Positions 1 through 11,618 of a DNA stretch of 64,000 nucleotides are shown here, in pieces. The notes beneath the pieces were generated by a model. It was not told the origin of the DNA. It did not search any database and saw only the letters and a program-made list of their open reading frames with translations. Origin of the DNA: Hippophae tibetana (lineage: Eukaryota > Streptophyta > Magnoliopsida > Rosales > Elaeagnaceae); assembly GCA_037013495.1 (NCBI GenBank), contig CM072810.1, positions 52,872,843 to 52,936,842 of the forward strand, in the 5' to 3' direction. Both the position numbers and the translations under genes were made by a program. The first letter of the stretch is position 1. Every line of letters starts with the position of its first letter.

Positions 1-104
1 TCTCTTGGAAGCGAACTACACCTCTAAGTTCTGCTTTTGTGGGATACAAATCGGAGATCATGTTTTGATACCAAACATAGGAAAATAGCTAATCCTTCCT
101 TCCT

Positions 105-118
105 AAAGCTTAAGCTTT
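105..118. other. 14-bp perfect palindrome with two HindIII sites (representative)
   Basis: AAAGCTTAAGCTTT at 105-118 equals its own reverse complement and holds two adjacent AAGCTT sites; another clean copy is at 1295-1308. Many monomers carry it. Variants break it in type-specific ways: AAATCTTAAGCTTT in types C and related, AAAGCGTAAGCTTT in type F, and AAAGCTTAAGCTTCCC in type A. A HindIII digest of this array should therefore give a ladder with a ~298-bp step and some fragments of several monomers. Confidence 0.85.
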
Positions 119-504
119 CCATGCGGGACGCTTGAACTGTCACCCTTAATCCTCGTTCAAAGATCACAACAAGTCACGAGGCTGTTACCCACCGTGCACT
201 ACACAAGTCATTTTAAATGACACTTGGAAACAACATAGAAAGGTTACCCACAACAACAAACCGAGGGATGGTACTTACCTCGGTAGCATCATTCCGTCTC
301 TTGTAAGCGAACTTCACCTCTAACTTGTGCTTTTATGGGATACAAATCGGAGATCATATTTTGATACCAAACATAGGAAAATAGTTAATCCTTCCTTCCT
401 AAATCTTAAGCTTTCAATACGGGACGCTTGAACTGTCACCCTTAATCCTCGTTCAAAGCTCACAACAAGTCACGAGGATGTTACCCCCCTCGTGCACGAC
501 ACAA

Positions 505-519
505 GTCATTCTAAATGAC
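505..519. other. Short dyad GTCATT-CTA-AATGAC, one per monomer (representative)
   Basis: GTCATT at 505-510 is the reverse complement of AATGAC at 514-519, with a 3-base centre, CTA. The same 15-base element recurs in nearly every monomer. In some copies (207, 1397, 24626, 58551) CTA is TTA, which lengthens the arms to seven bases around one central base. In others the first arm is broken to GTCTTT (left domain, e.g. 2587) or GTCCTT (right domain, e.g. 27586). A binding site is possible, but nothing in the sequence shows one. I used it as the phase marker for counting monomers. Confidence 0.8.
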
Positions 520-1081
520 ACATGGAAACAACATAGAAAGGTTACCCACAACAACGAACCCAGCGATGGTATTTACCTCGGTTGCATCGTTCCGTTACTT
601 GTAAGCGAACTTCACCTCGAACTTGTGCTTTTATGGGACACAAATCGGAGATCATGTTTTGATACCAAACATAGGAAAATAGCTAATCCTTCCTTCCTAA
701 AGCGTAAGCTTTCAATACGGGACGCTTGAACTGCCACCCTTAATCCTCGTTCAAAGCTCACAACAAGTCACGAGGATGTTACCCCCCCGTGCATGACACA
801 AGTCATTCTAAATGACACTTGGAAACAACATAGAAAGGTTACCCACAACAACAAACCCAGGGATGGATACTTACCTCGGTTGCATCATTCCGTCTCTTGT
901 AAATGAACTTCACCTCGAACTTGTGCTTTTATGGGATACAAATTTGGAGATCATGTTTTGATAACAAATATAGGAAAAATAGCTAATCCTTCCTTCCTAA
1001 AGCTTAAGCTTCCCATACGGGACGCTTGAACTGTCACCCTTAATCCTCGTTCAAAGATCACAACAAGTCACGAGGCTGGTA

Positions 1082-1094
1082 CCCCCCGTGCACG
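1082..1094. other. C-run followed by CGTGCACG palindrome (representative)
   Basis: Each monomer has GTTACC followed by a run of C and then GTGCACGACAC. CGTGCACG (1087-1094 here) is an 8-bp palindrome with an ApaLI site. The C-run is usually six or seven long, five in type C monomers, and reaches 8-11 in some copies (19837-19846, 32923-32930, 52571-52578, 54356-54366, 56144-56152, 62091-62098). It is the most length-variable site of the monomer and explains several 3-base differences between HOR copies. Confidence 0.85.
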
Positions 1095-1889
1095 ACACAA
1101 GTCATTCTAAATGACACTTGGAAACAACATAGAAAGGTTACCCACAACAACGAACCCCGGGATGGTACTTACCTCGGTTGCATCATTCCGTCTCTTGTAA
1201 GCGAACTTCACCTCGAACTTGTGCTTTTATGGGATCCAAATCGGAGATCATGTTTTGATACCAAACATACGAAAATAGTTAATCCTTCCTTCCTAAAGCT
1301 TAAGCTTTCCATGCGGGACGCTTGAACTGTCACCCTTAATCCTCGTTCAAAGATCACAACAAGTCACGAGGCTGTTACCCCCCGTGCACTACACAAGTCA
1401 TTTTAAATGACACTTGGAAATAACATAGAAAGGTTACCCACAACAACAAACCCAGGGATTATACTTACCTCGGTTGCATCATTCCGTCTCTTGTAAGCGA
1501 ACTTCATCTCTAACTCGTGCTTTTATGGGATACAAATCGGAGATCATATTTTGATACCAAACATAGAAAAATAGTTAATCCTTCCTTCCTAAATCTTAAG
1601 CTTTCAATACGGGACGCTTGAACTGTCACCCTTAATCCTCGTTCAAAGCTCACAACAAGTCACGAGGATGTTACCCCCCCGTGCACGACACAAGTCATTC
1701 TAAATGACACTTGGAAACAACATAGAAAGGTTACCCACAACAACAAACCCAGGGATGGATACTTACCTCGGTTGCATCATTCCGTCTCTTGTAAATGAAC
1801 TTCACCTCGAACTTGTGCTTTTATGGGATACAAATTCGGAGATCATGTTTTGATAACAAATATAGGAAAAATAGCTAATCCTTCCTTCC

Positions 1890-3670
1890 TAAAGCTTAAG
1901 CTTCCCATACGGGACGCTTGAACTGTCACCCTTAATCCTCGTTCAAAGATCACAACAAGTCACGAGGTTGTTACCCCCCGTGCACGACACAAGTCATTCT
2001 AAATGACACTTGGAAACAACATAGAAAGGTTACCCACAACAACGAACCTCGGGATGGTACTTACCTCGGTTGCATCATTCCGTCCCTTGTAAGCGAACTT
2101 CACCTCGAACTTGTGCTTTTATGGGATACAAATCGGAGATCATATTTTGATACCAAACATAGGAAAATAGTTAATCCTTCCTTCCTAAAGCTTAAGCTTT
2201 CCATGCGAGACGCTTGAACTGTCACCCTTAATCCTCGTTCAAAGATCACAACAAGTCACGAGGATGTTACCCCCCCGTGCACGACACAAGTCATTCTAAA
2301 TGACACTAGGAAACAACATAGAAAGGTTACCCACAACAACAAACCCAGGGATGGATACTTACCTCAGTTGCATCATTCCGTCTCTTGTAAGCGAACTTCA
2401 CATCGAACATGTGCTTTTATGGGACACAAATCGTAGATCATGTTTTGATACCAAACATAGGAAAATAGCTAATCCTTCCTTCCTAAAGCGTAAGCTTTCA
2501 ATACGGGACGCTTGAACTGCCACCCTTAATCCTCGTTCAAAGCACACAACAAGTGACGAGGATGTTACCCCCCGTGCACGACACAAGTCTTTCTAAATGA
2601 CACTTGGAAACAACAAAGAAAGGTTACCCACAACAACAAACCCAGGGATGGATACTTACCTCGGTTTCTTCATTCCGTCTCTTGGAAGCGAACTTCACCT
2701 CTAAGTTCTGCTTTTATGGGATACAAATCGGAGATCATGTTTTGATACCAAACATAGGAAAATAGCTAATCCTTCCTTCCTAAAGCTTAAGCTTTCCATG
2801 CGGGACGCTTGAACTGTCACCCTTAATCCTCGTTCAAAGCTCACAACAAGTCACGAGGATGTTACCCCCCCGTGCACGACACAAGTCATTCTAAATGACA
2901 CTTGGAAACAACATAGAAAGGTTACCCATAACAACGAACCCAGGGATGGTACTTACCTCGGTTGCATCATTCCGTCTCTTGTAAGCGAACTTCACCTCGA
3001 ACTTGTGCTTTTATATGACAAAAACCTGAGATCATGTTTTGATACCAAACATAGGAAAAATAGCTAATCCTTCCTTCCAAAAACTTAAGCTTTCAATACG
3101 GGACGCTTGAACTGTCACCCTTAATCCTCGTTCAAAACTCACACCAAGTCACGAGGATGTTACCTCCCATGCACGACACAAGTCATTCTAAATGACACAT
3201 GGAAACAACATAGAAAGGTTACCCACAACAACGAACCCAGCGAAGGTACTTACCTCGGTTGCATCATTCCGTCTCTTGTAAGCGAACTTCACCTCGAACT
3301 TGTGCTTTTATGGGACACAAATCGGAGATCATGTTTTGATACCAAACATAGGAAAATAGCTAATCCTTCCTTCCTAAAGCGTAAGCTTTCAATACGGGAC
3401 GCTTGAAATGTCACTCTTAATCCATGTTCAAAGCTCACAACAAGTCACGAGGATGTTACCCCCCCGTGCACGACACAAGTCATTCTAAATGACACTTGGA
3501 AACAACAAGGAAAGGTTACCCACAACAACGAACCCAGGGATGGTACTTACCTCGGTTCCATCATTCCGTCTCTTGTAAGCGAACTTCACCTCTAAGTTGT
3601 GCTTTTATGGGATACAAATCGGAGATCATGTTTTGATACCAAACATAGGAAAATAGCTAATCCTTCCTTC
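1890..3670. repeat. 6-monomer HOR, 1782-bp period, copy 1
   Basis: Paired markers fix the period: GAGGTTGTTACC is at 1967 and 3749, AACGAACCTCGGG at 2041 and 3823, and TCGTAG at 2431 and 4213, each 1782 bp apart (six monomers). The unit contains one F monomer and one monomer with the unusual TTTTATATGACAAAAACC. Copy 1 differs from copy 2 at a few bases, for example CATCGAAC for CCTCGAAC near 2400 and GAAATGTCACTC near 3405 for GAACTGTCACCC. Confidence 0.8.
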
Positions 3671-5455
3671 CTAAAGCTTAAGCTTCCCATACGGGACGCT
3701 TGAACTGTCACCCTTAATCCTCGTTCAAAGATCACAACAAGTCACGAGGTTGTTACCCCCCGTGCACGACACAAGTCATTCTAAATGACACTTGGAAACA
3801 ACATAGAAAGGTTACCCACAACAACGAACCTCGGGATGGTACTTACCTCGGTTGCATCATTCCGTCCCTTGTAAGCGAACTTCACCTCGAACTTGTGCTT
3901 TTATGGGATACAAATCGGAGATCATATTTTGATACCAAACATAGGAAAATAGTTAATCCTTCCTTCCTAAAGCTTAAGCTTTCCATGCGAGACGCTTGAA
4001 CTGTCACCCTTAATCCTCGTTCAAAGATCACAACAAGTCACGAGGATGTTACCCCCCCGTGCACGACACAAGTCATTCTAAATGACACTAGGAAACAACA
4101 TAGAAAGGTTACCCACAACAACAAACCCAGGGATGGATACTTACCTCAGTTGCATCATTCCGTCTCTTGTAAGCGAACTTCACCTCGAACATGTGCTTTT
4201 ATGGGACACAAATCGTAGATCATGTTTTGATACCAAACATAGGAAAATAGCTAATCCTTCCTTCCTAAAGCGTAAGCTTTCAATACGGGACGCTTGAACT
4301 GCCACCCTTAATCCTCGTTCAAAGCACACAACAAGTGACGAGGATGTTACCCCCCGTGCACGACACAAGTCTTTCTAAATGACACTTGGAAACAACAAAG
4401 AAAGGTTACCCACAACAACAAACCCAGGGATGGATACTTACCTCGGTTTCTTCATTCCGTCTCTTGGAAGCGAACTTCACCTCTAAGTTCTGCTTTTATG
4501 GGATACAAATCGGAGATCATGTTTTGATACCAAACATAGGAAAATAGCTAATCCTTCCTTCCTAAAGCTTAAGCTTTCAATACGGGACGCTTGAACTGTC
4601 ACCCTTAATCCTCGTTCAAAGCTCACAACAAGTCACGAGGATGTTACCCCCCCGTGCACGACACAAGTCATTCTAAATGACACTTGGAAACAACATAGAA
4701 AGGTTACCCATAACAACGAACCCAGGGATGGTACTTACCTCGGTTGCATCATTCCGTCTCTTGTAAGCGAACTTCACCTCGAACTTGTGCTTTTATATGA
4801 CAAAAACCTGAGATCATGTTTTGATACCAAACATAGGAAAAATAGCTAATCCTTCCTTCCAAAAACTTAAGCTTTCAATACGGGACGCTTGAACTGTCAC
4901 CCTTAATCCTCGTTCAAAACTCACACCAAGTCACGAGGATGTTACCTCCCATGCACGACACAAGTCATTCTAAATGACACATGGAAACAACATAGAAAGG
5001 TTACCCACAACAACGAACCCAGCGAAGGTACTTACCTCGGTTGCATCATTCCGTCTCTTGTAAGCGAACTTCACCTCGAACTTGTGCTTTTATGGGACAC
5101 AAATCGGAGATCATGTTTTGATACCAAACATAGGAAAATAGCTAATCCTTCCTTCCTAAAGCGTAAGCTTTCAATACGGGACGCTTGAACTGTCACCCTT
5201 AATCCATGTTCAAAGCTCACAACAAGTCACGAGGATGTTACCCCCCCGTGCACGACACAAGTCATTCTAAATGACACTTGGAAACAACAAGGAAAGGTTA
5301 CCCACAACAACGAACCCAGGGATGGTACTTACCTCGGTTCCATCATTCCGTCTCTTGTAAGCGAACTTCACCTCTAAGTTGTGCTTTTATGGGATACAAA
5401 TCGGAGATCATGTTTTGATACCAAACATAGGAAAATAGCTAATCCTTCCTTCCTA
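3670..5455. repeat. 6-monomer HOR, 1782-bp period, copy 2
   Basis: This is the second copy of the preceding unit. It keeps monomer order, including the F monomer (4213) and the TATATGACAAAAACC monomer (near 4793). At about 5455 it stops matching. The next marker AACGAACCTCGGG is 2082 bp on (5905) and not 1782, because one extra A-type monomer, around 5540-5750, was added. Confidence 0.8.
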
Positions 5456-7665
5456 AAGCTTAAGCTTTCAATACGGGACGCTTGAACTGTCACCCTTAAT
5501 CCTCGTTCAAAGCTCACAACAAGTCACGAGGATGTTACCCCCCCGTGCACGACACAAGTCATTCTTAATGACACTTGGAAACAACATAGAAAGGTTACCC
5601 ACAACAACAAACCCAGGGATGGATACTTACCTCGGTTGCATCATTCCGTCTCTTGTAAATGAACTTCACCTCGAACTTGTGCTTTTATGGGATACAAATT
5701 CGGAGATCATGTTTTGATAACAAATATAGGAAAAATAGCTAATCCTTCCTTCCTAAAGCTTAAGCTTCCCATACGGGACGCTTGAACTGTCACCCTTAAT
5801 CCTCGTTCAAAGATCACAACAAGTCACGAGGTTGTTACCCCCCGTGCACGACACAAGTCATTCTAAATGACACTTGGAAACAACATAGAAAGGTTACCCA
5901 CAACAACGAACCTCGGGATGGTACTTACCTCGGTTGCATCATTCCGTCCCTTGTAAGCGAACTTCACCTCGAACTTGTGCTTTTATGGGATACAAATCGG
6001 AGATCATATTTTGATACCAAACATAGGAAAATAGTTAATCCTTCCTTCCTAAAGCTTAAGCTTTCCATGCGAGACGCTTGAACTGTCACCCTTAATCCTC
6101 GTTCAAAGATCACAACAAGTCACGAGGATGTTACCCCCCCGTGCACGACACAAGTCATTCTAAATGACACTAGGAAACAACATAGAAAGGTTACCCACAA
6201 CAACAAACCCAGGGATGGATACTTACCTCAGTTGCATCATTCCGTCTCTTGTAAGCGAACTTCACCTCGAACATGTGCTTTTATGGGACACAAATCGTAG
6301 ATCATGTTTTGATACCAAACATAGGAAAATAGCTAATCCTTCCTTCCTAAAGCGTAAGCTTTCAATACGGGACGCTTGAACTGCCACCCTTAATCCTCGT
6401 TCAAAGCACACAACAAGTGACGAGGATGTTACCCCCCGTGCACGACACAAGTCTTTCTAAATGACATTTGGAAACAACAAAGAAAGGTTACCCACAACAA
6501 CAAACCCAGGGATGGATACTTACCTCGGTTTCTTCATTCCGTCTCTTGGAAGCGAACTTCACCTCTAAGTTCTGCTTTTATGGGATACAAATCGGAGATC
6601 ATGTTTTGATACCAAACATAGGAAAATAGCTAATCCTTCCTTCCTAAAGCTTAAGCTTTCAATACGGGACGCTTGAACTGTCACCCTTAATCCTCGTTCA
6701 AAGCTCACAACAAGTCACGAGGATGTTACCCCCCCGTGCACGACACAAGTCATTCTAAATGACACTTGGAAACAACATAGAAAGGTTACCCATAACAACG
6801 AACCCAGGGATGGTACTTACCTCGGTTGCATCATTCCGTCTCTTGTAAGCGAACTTCACCTCGAACTTGTGCTTTTATGGGATACAAATCGGAGATCATA
6901 TTTTGATACCAAACATAGGAAAATAGTTAATCCTTCCTTCCTAAAGCTTAAGCTTTCCATGCGAGACGCTTGAACTGTCACCCTTAATCCTCGTTCAAAG
7001 ATCACAACAAGTCACGAGGATGTTACCCCCCCGTGCACGACACAAGTCATTCTAAATGACACTAGGAAACAACATAGAAAGGTTACCCACAACAACAAAC
7101 CCAGGGATGGATACTTACCTCAGTTGCATCATTCCGTCTCTTGTAAGCGAACTTCACCTCGAACATGTGCTTTTATAGGACACAAATCGTAGATCATGTT
7201 TTGATACCAAACATAGGAAAATAGCTAATCCTTCCTTCCTAAAGCGTAAGCTTTCAATACGGGACGCTTGAACTGCCACCCTTAATCCTCGTTCAAAGCA
7301 CACAACAAGTGACGAGGATGTTACCCCCCGTGCACGACACAAGTCTTTCTAAATGACACTTGGAAACAACAAAGAAAGGTTACCCACAACAACAAACCCA
7401 GGGATGGATACTTACCTCGGTTTCTTCATTCCGTCTCTTGGAAGCGAACTTCACCTCTAAGTTCTGCTTTTATGGGATACAAATCGGAGATCATGTTTTG
7501 ATACCAAACATAGGAAAATAGCTAATCCTTCCTTCCTAAAGCTTAAGCTTTCAATACGGGACGCTTGAACTGTCACCCTTAATCCTCGTTCAAAGCTCAC
7601 AACAAGTCACGAGGATGTTACCCCCCCGTGCACGACACAAGTCATTCTAAATGACACTTGGAAAC
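5455..7665. repeat. Partial third 6-mer copy with a 3-mer duplication
   Basis: After the extra A monomer the 6-mer resumes at about 5757, with its F monomer at 6295. Near 6870 it jumps back three monomers, so a second F monomer follows at 7187, 892 bp later. The two 3-mers (about 5980-6870 and 6870-7665) agree closely. The second has TTTTATAGGACAC where the first has TTTTATGGGACAC. The jump lies inside a conserved stretch of the monomer, as expected of in-register unequal exchange. Confidence 0.7.
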
Positions 7666-8045
7666 AACATAGAAAGGTTACCGACAACAACAAACCCAGG
7701 GATAGATACTTACCTCGGTTGCATCATTCCGTCTCTTGTAAAGGAACTTCACCTCGAACTTGTGCTTTTATGGGATACAAATTCGGAGATCATGTTTTGA
7801 TAACAAATATAGGAAAAATAGCTAATCCTTCCTTCCTAAAGCTTAAGCTTTCCATGCGGGACGCTTCAACTGTCACCCTTAATCCTCGTTCAAAGATCAC
7901 AACAAGTCACGAGGATGTTACCCCCCCGTGCACGACACAAGTCATTCTAAATGACACTTGGAAACAACATAGAAAGGTTACCCTCAACAACAAACCCAGG
8001 GATGGATACTTACCTCGGTTGCATCATTCCGTCTCTTGTAAATGA
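7665..8045. repeat. A-type dimer with CTTCAACTGTC variant, first of five
   Basis: An A monomer with TTACCGACAAC upstream and GACGCTTCAACTG (usual form CTTGAACTG) is followed by one with TTACCCTCAAC. The pair recurs at about 13930-14440, 16320-16835, 17815-18330 and 20490-20930. It removes a stop, so a chance frame of 108 codons opens at the same phase each time (7719, 13974, 16359, 17848), and one of 126 codons at 20532 where one G of the CCCAGGGATGG word is lost. I do not treat these frames as genes. Confidence 0.7.
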
Positions 8046-9831
8046 ACTTCACCTCGAACTTGTGCTTTTATGGGATACAAATTCGGAGATCATGTTTTGA
8101 TAACAAATATAGGAAAAATAGCTAATCCTTCCTTCCTAAAGCTTAAGCTTCCCATACGGGACGCTTGAACTGTCACCCTTAATCCTCGTTGAAAGATCAC
8201 AACAAGTCACGAGGCTGTTACCCCCCGTGCACGACACAAGTCATTCTAAATGACACTTGGAAACAACATAGAAAGGTTACCCACAACAACGAACCCCCGG
8301 ATGGTACTTACCTCGGTTGCATCATTCCGTCTCTTGTAAGCGAACTTCCCCTCTAACTTGTGCTTTTATGGGATACAAATCGGAGATCATATTTTGATAC
8401 CAAACATAGGAAAATAGTTAATCCTTCCTTCCTAAATCTTAAGCTTTCAATACGGGACGCTTGAACTGTCACCCTTAATCCTCTTTCAAAGCTCACAACA
8501 AGTCACGAGGATGTTACCCCCCCGTGCACGACACAAGTCATTCTAAATGACACTTGGAAACAACAAAGAAAGGTTACCCACAACATAGAACCCAGGGATG
8601 GTACTTACCTCGGTTGCATCATTCCGTCTCTTGTAAGCGAACTTTACCTCGAACTTGTGCTTTTATGGGACACAAACCTCAGATCATGTTTTGATACCAA
8701 ACATAGGAAAAATAGCTAATCCTTCCTTCCTAAAGCTTAAGCTTTGAATACGGGACGCTTGAACTGCCACCCTTAATCCTCGTTCAAAGCTCACAACAAG
8801 TCACGAGGATGTTACCCCCCCGTGCACGACACAAGTCATTCTAAATGACACTTGGAAACAACAAGGAAAGGTTACCCACAACAACGAACCCAGGGATGGT
8901 ACTTACCTCGGTTGCATCATTCCATCTCTTGTAAGCGAACTTCACCTCTAAGTTGTGCTTTTATGGGATACAAATCGGAGATCATGTTTTGATACCAAAC
9001 ATAGGAAAATAGCTAATCCTTCCTTTCTAAACCTTAAGCTTTCAATACGGGACGCTTGAACTGTCACCCTTAATCCTCGTTCAAAGCTCACAACAAGTCA
9101 CGAGGATGTTACCCCCCTGTGCATGGCACAAGTCATTCTAAATGACACTTGGAAACAACATAGAAAGGTTACCCACAACCACAAACCCAGGGATGGATAC
9201 TTACCTCGGTTGCATCATTCCGTCTCTTGTAAATGAACTTCACCTCGAACTTGTGCTTTTATGGGATACAAATTCGGAGATCATATTTTGATACCAAACA
9301 TAGGAAAATAGTTAATCCTTCCTTCCTAAAGCTTAAGCTTTCCATGCGAGACGCTTGAACTGTCACCCTTAATCCTCGTTCAAAGATCACAACAAGTCAC
9401 GAGGATGTTACCCCCCCGTGCACGACACAAGTCATTCTAAATGACACTTGGAAACAACATAGAAAGGTTACCCACAACAACAAACCCAGGGATGGATACT
9501 TACCTCAGTTGCATCATTCCGTCTCTTGTAAGCGAACTTCACCTCTAACTTGTGCTTTTATGGGACACAAATCGGAGATCATATTTTGATACCAAACATA
9601 GGAAAATAGTTAATCCTTCCTTCCTAAATCTTAAGCTTTCAATACGGGACGCTTGAACTGTCACCCTTAATCCTCTTCAAAGCTCACAACAAGTCACGAG
9701 GATGTTACCCCCCCGTGCACGACACAAGTCATTCTAAATGACACTTGGAAACAACATAGAAAGGTTACCCACAACAACAAACCCAGGGATGGATACTTAC
9801 CTCAGTTGCATCATTCCGTCTCTTGTAAGCG
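8045..9831. repeat. 6-monomer HOR, exactly 1787 bp, copy 1 of 3
   Basis: The three tandem copies share private bases at a constant 1787-bp spacing: GAACCCCCGG at 8291, 10078 and 11865, then TTCCATCTCTTG, TTTCTAAACC, CTGTGCATGGCAC and the two-base deletion in AATCCTCTTCAAAG. I saw no difference between the copies by eye. The unit contains one B monomer (ACAAACCTCAG) and one monomer mixing an A-like left part with a GATCATATTTTG right part. On its left the flank reads GTAAATGAAC, against GTAAGCGAAC at the two internal joints. Confidence 0.9.
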
Positions 9832-11618
9832 AACTTCACCTCGAACTTGTGCTTTTATGGGATACAAATTCGGAGATCATGTTTTGATAACAAATATAGG
9901 AAAAATAGCTAATCCTTCCTTCCTAAAGCTTAAGCTTCCCATACGGGACGCTTGAACTGTCACCCTTAATCCTCGTTGAAAGATCACAACAAGTCACGAG
10001 GCTGTTACCCCCCGTGCACGACACAAGTCATTCTAAATGACACTTGGAAACAACATAGAAAGGTTACCCACAACAACGAACCCCCGGATGGTACTTACCT
10101 CGGTTGCATCATTCCGTCTCTTGTAAGCGAACTTCCCCTCTAACTTGTGCTTTTATGGGATACAAATCGGAGATCATATTTTGATACCAAACATAGGAAA
10201 ATAGTTAATCCTTCCTTCCTAAATCTTAAGCTTTCAATACGGGACGCTTGAACTGTCACCCTTAATCCTCTTTCAAAGCTCACAACAAGTCACGAGGATG
10301 TTACCCCCCCGTGCACGACACAAGTCATTCTAAATGACACTTGGAAACAACAAAGAAAGGTTACCCACAACATAGAACCCAGGGATGGTACTTACCTCGG
10401 TTGCATCATTCCGTCTCTTGTAAGCGAACTTTACCTCGAACTTGTGCTTTTATGGGACACAAACCTCAGATCATGTTTTGATACCAAACATAGGAAAAAT
10501 AGCTAATCCTTCCTTCCTAAAGCTTAAGCTTTGAATACGGGACGCTTGAACTGCCACCCTTAATCCTCGTTCAAAGCTCACAACAAGTCACGAGGATGTT
10601 ACCCCCCCGTGCACGACACAAGTCATTCTAAATGACACTTGGAAACAACAAGGAAAGGTTACCCACAACAACGAACCCAGGGATGGTACTTACCTCGGTT
10701 GCATCATTCCATCTCTTGTAAGCGAACTTCACCTCTAAGTTGTGCTTTTATGGGATACAAATCGGAGATCATGTTTTGATACCAAACATAGGAAAATAGC
10801 TAATCCTTCCTTTCTAAACCTTAAGCTTTCAATACGGGACGCTTGAACTGTCACCCTTAATCCTCGTTCAAAGCTCACAACAAGTCACGAGGATGTTACC
10901 CCCCTGTGCATGGCACAAGTCATTCTAAATGACACTTGGAAACAACATAGAAAGGTTACCCACAACCACAAACCCAGGGATGGATACTTACCTCGGTTGC
11001 ATCATTCCGTCTCTTGTAAATGAACTTCACCTCGAACTTGTGCTTTTATGGGATACAAATTCGGAGATCATATTTTGATACCAAACATAGGAAAATAGTT
11101 AATCCTTCCTTCCTAAAGCTTAAGCTTTCCATGCGAGACGCTTGAACTGTCACCCTTAATCCTCGTTCAAAGATCACAACAAGTCACGAGGATGTTACCC
11201 CCCCGTGCACGACACAAGTCATTCTAAATGACACTTGGAAACAACATAGAAAGGTTACCCACAACAACAAACCCAGGGATGGATACTTACCTCAGTTGCA
11301 TCATTCCGTCTCTTGTAAGCGAACTTCACCTCTAACTTGTGCTTTTATGGGACACAAATCGGAGATCATATTTTGATACCAAACATAGGAAAATAGTTAA
11401 TCCTTCCTTCCTAAATCTTAAGCTTTCAATACGGGACGCTTGAACTGTCACCCTTAATCCTCTTCAAAGCTCACAACAAGTCACGAGGATGTTACCCCCC
11501 CGTGCACGACACAAGTCATTCTAAATGACACTTGGAAACAACATAGAAAGGTTACCCACAACAACAAACCCAGGGATGGATACTTACCTCAGTTGCATCA
11601 TTCCGTCTCTTGTAAGCG
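9832..11618. repeat. 6-monomer HOR, 1787 bp, copy 2 of 3
   Basis: Same order and same private bases as copy 1, shifted by 1787 bp. The joint at 9832 falls in the conserved GTAAGCGAACTTCACC stretch and leaves no extra base, so copies 2 and 3 look like products of recent exchange between whole units. Confidence 0.9.

Larger units (their letters stand above)
1..1890. repeat. Left-end monomers with 4-mer and 3-mer echoes
   Basis: About six monomers. The stretch from the start to about 480 resembles 1190-1670: the GTCATTTT dyads at 207 and 1397 are 1190 bp apart, or four monomers, and both follow GTGCACTACAC. The monomer near 802-1100 resembles that at 1694-1990 (892 bp, three monomers). One C-run here is interrupted (CCCCCCTCG at 485). 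The first monomer is cut by the window edge. Confidence 0.6.

Noticed and set aside
105-130. CENP-B box in the TTTCAATACGGGACGC region
   Set aside because: The A-NN-CGGG part of the NTTCGNNNNANNCGGGN box is present, but the required TTCG is not at the right distance (AGCT is there instead). At most half a box by chance.
2300-2515. Recurring 71-codon frames on + and 62- or 77-codon frames on - as small proteins
   Set aside because: They overlap each other on opposite strands, recur at fixed monomer phase in steps of about 298 bp multiples, and change or vanish with single-base variants. This is what a 297-298-bp repeat gives by chance, since 297 is divisible by three.
8498-8540. Internal subrepeat: ACAAGTCA twice per monomer, 35 bp apart, and GTTACCC twice, 60 bp apart
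   Set aside because: The shared words are only seven or eight bases, the two spacings disagree, and flanking bases do not match, so an ancestral internal duplication is not supported.
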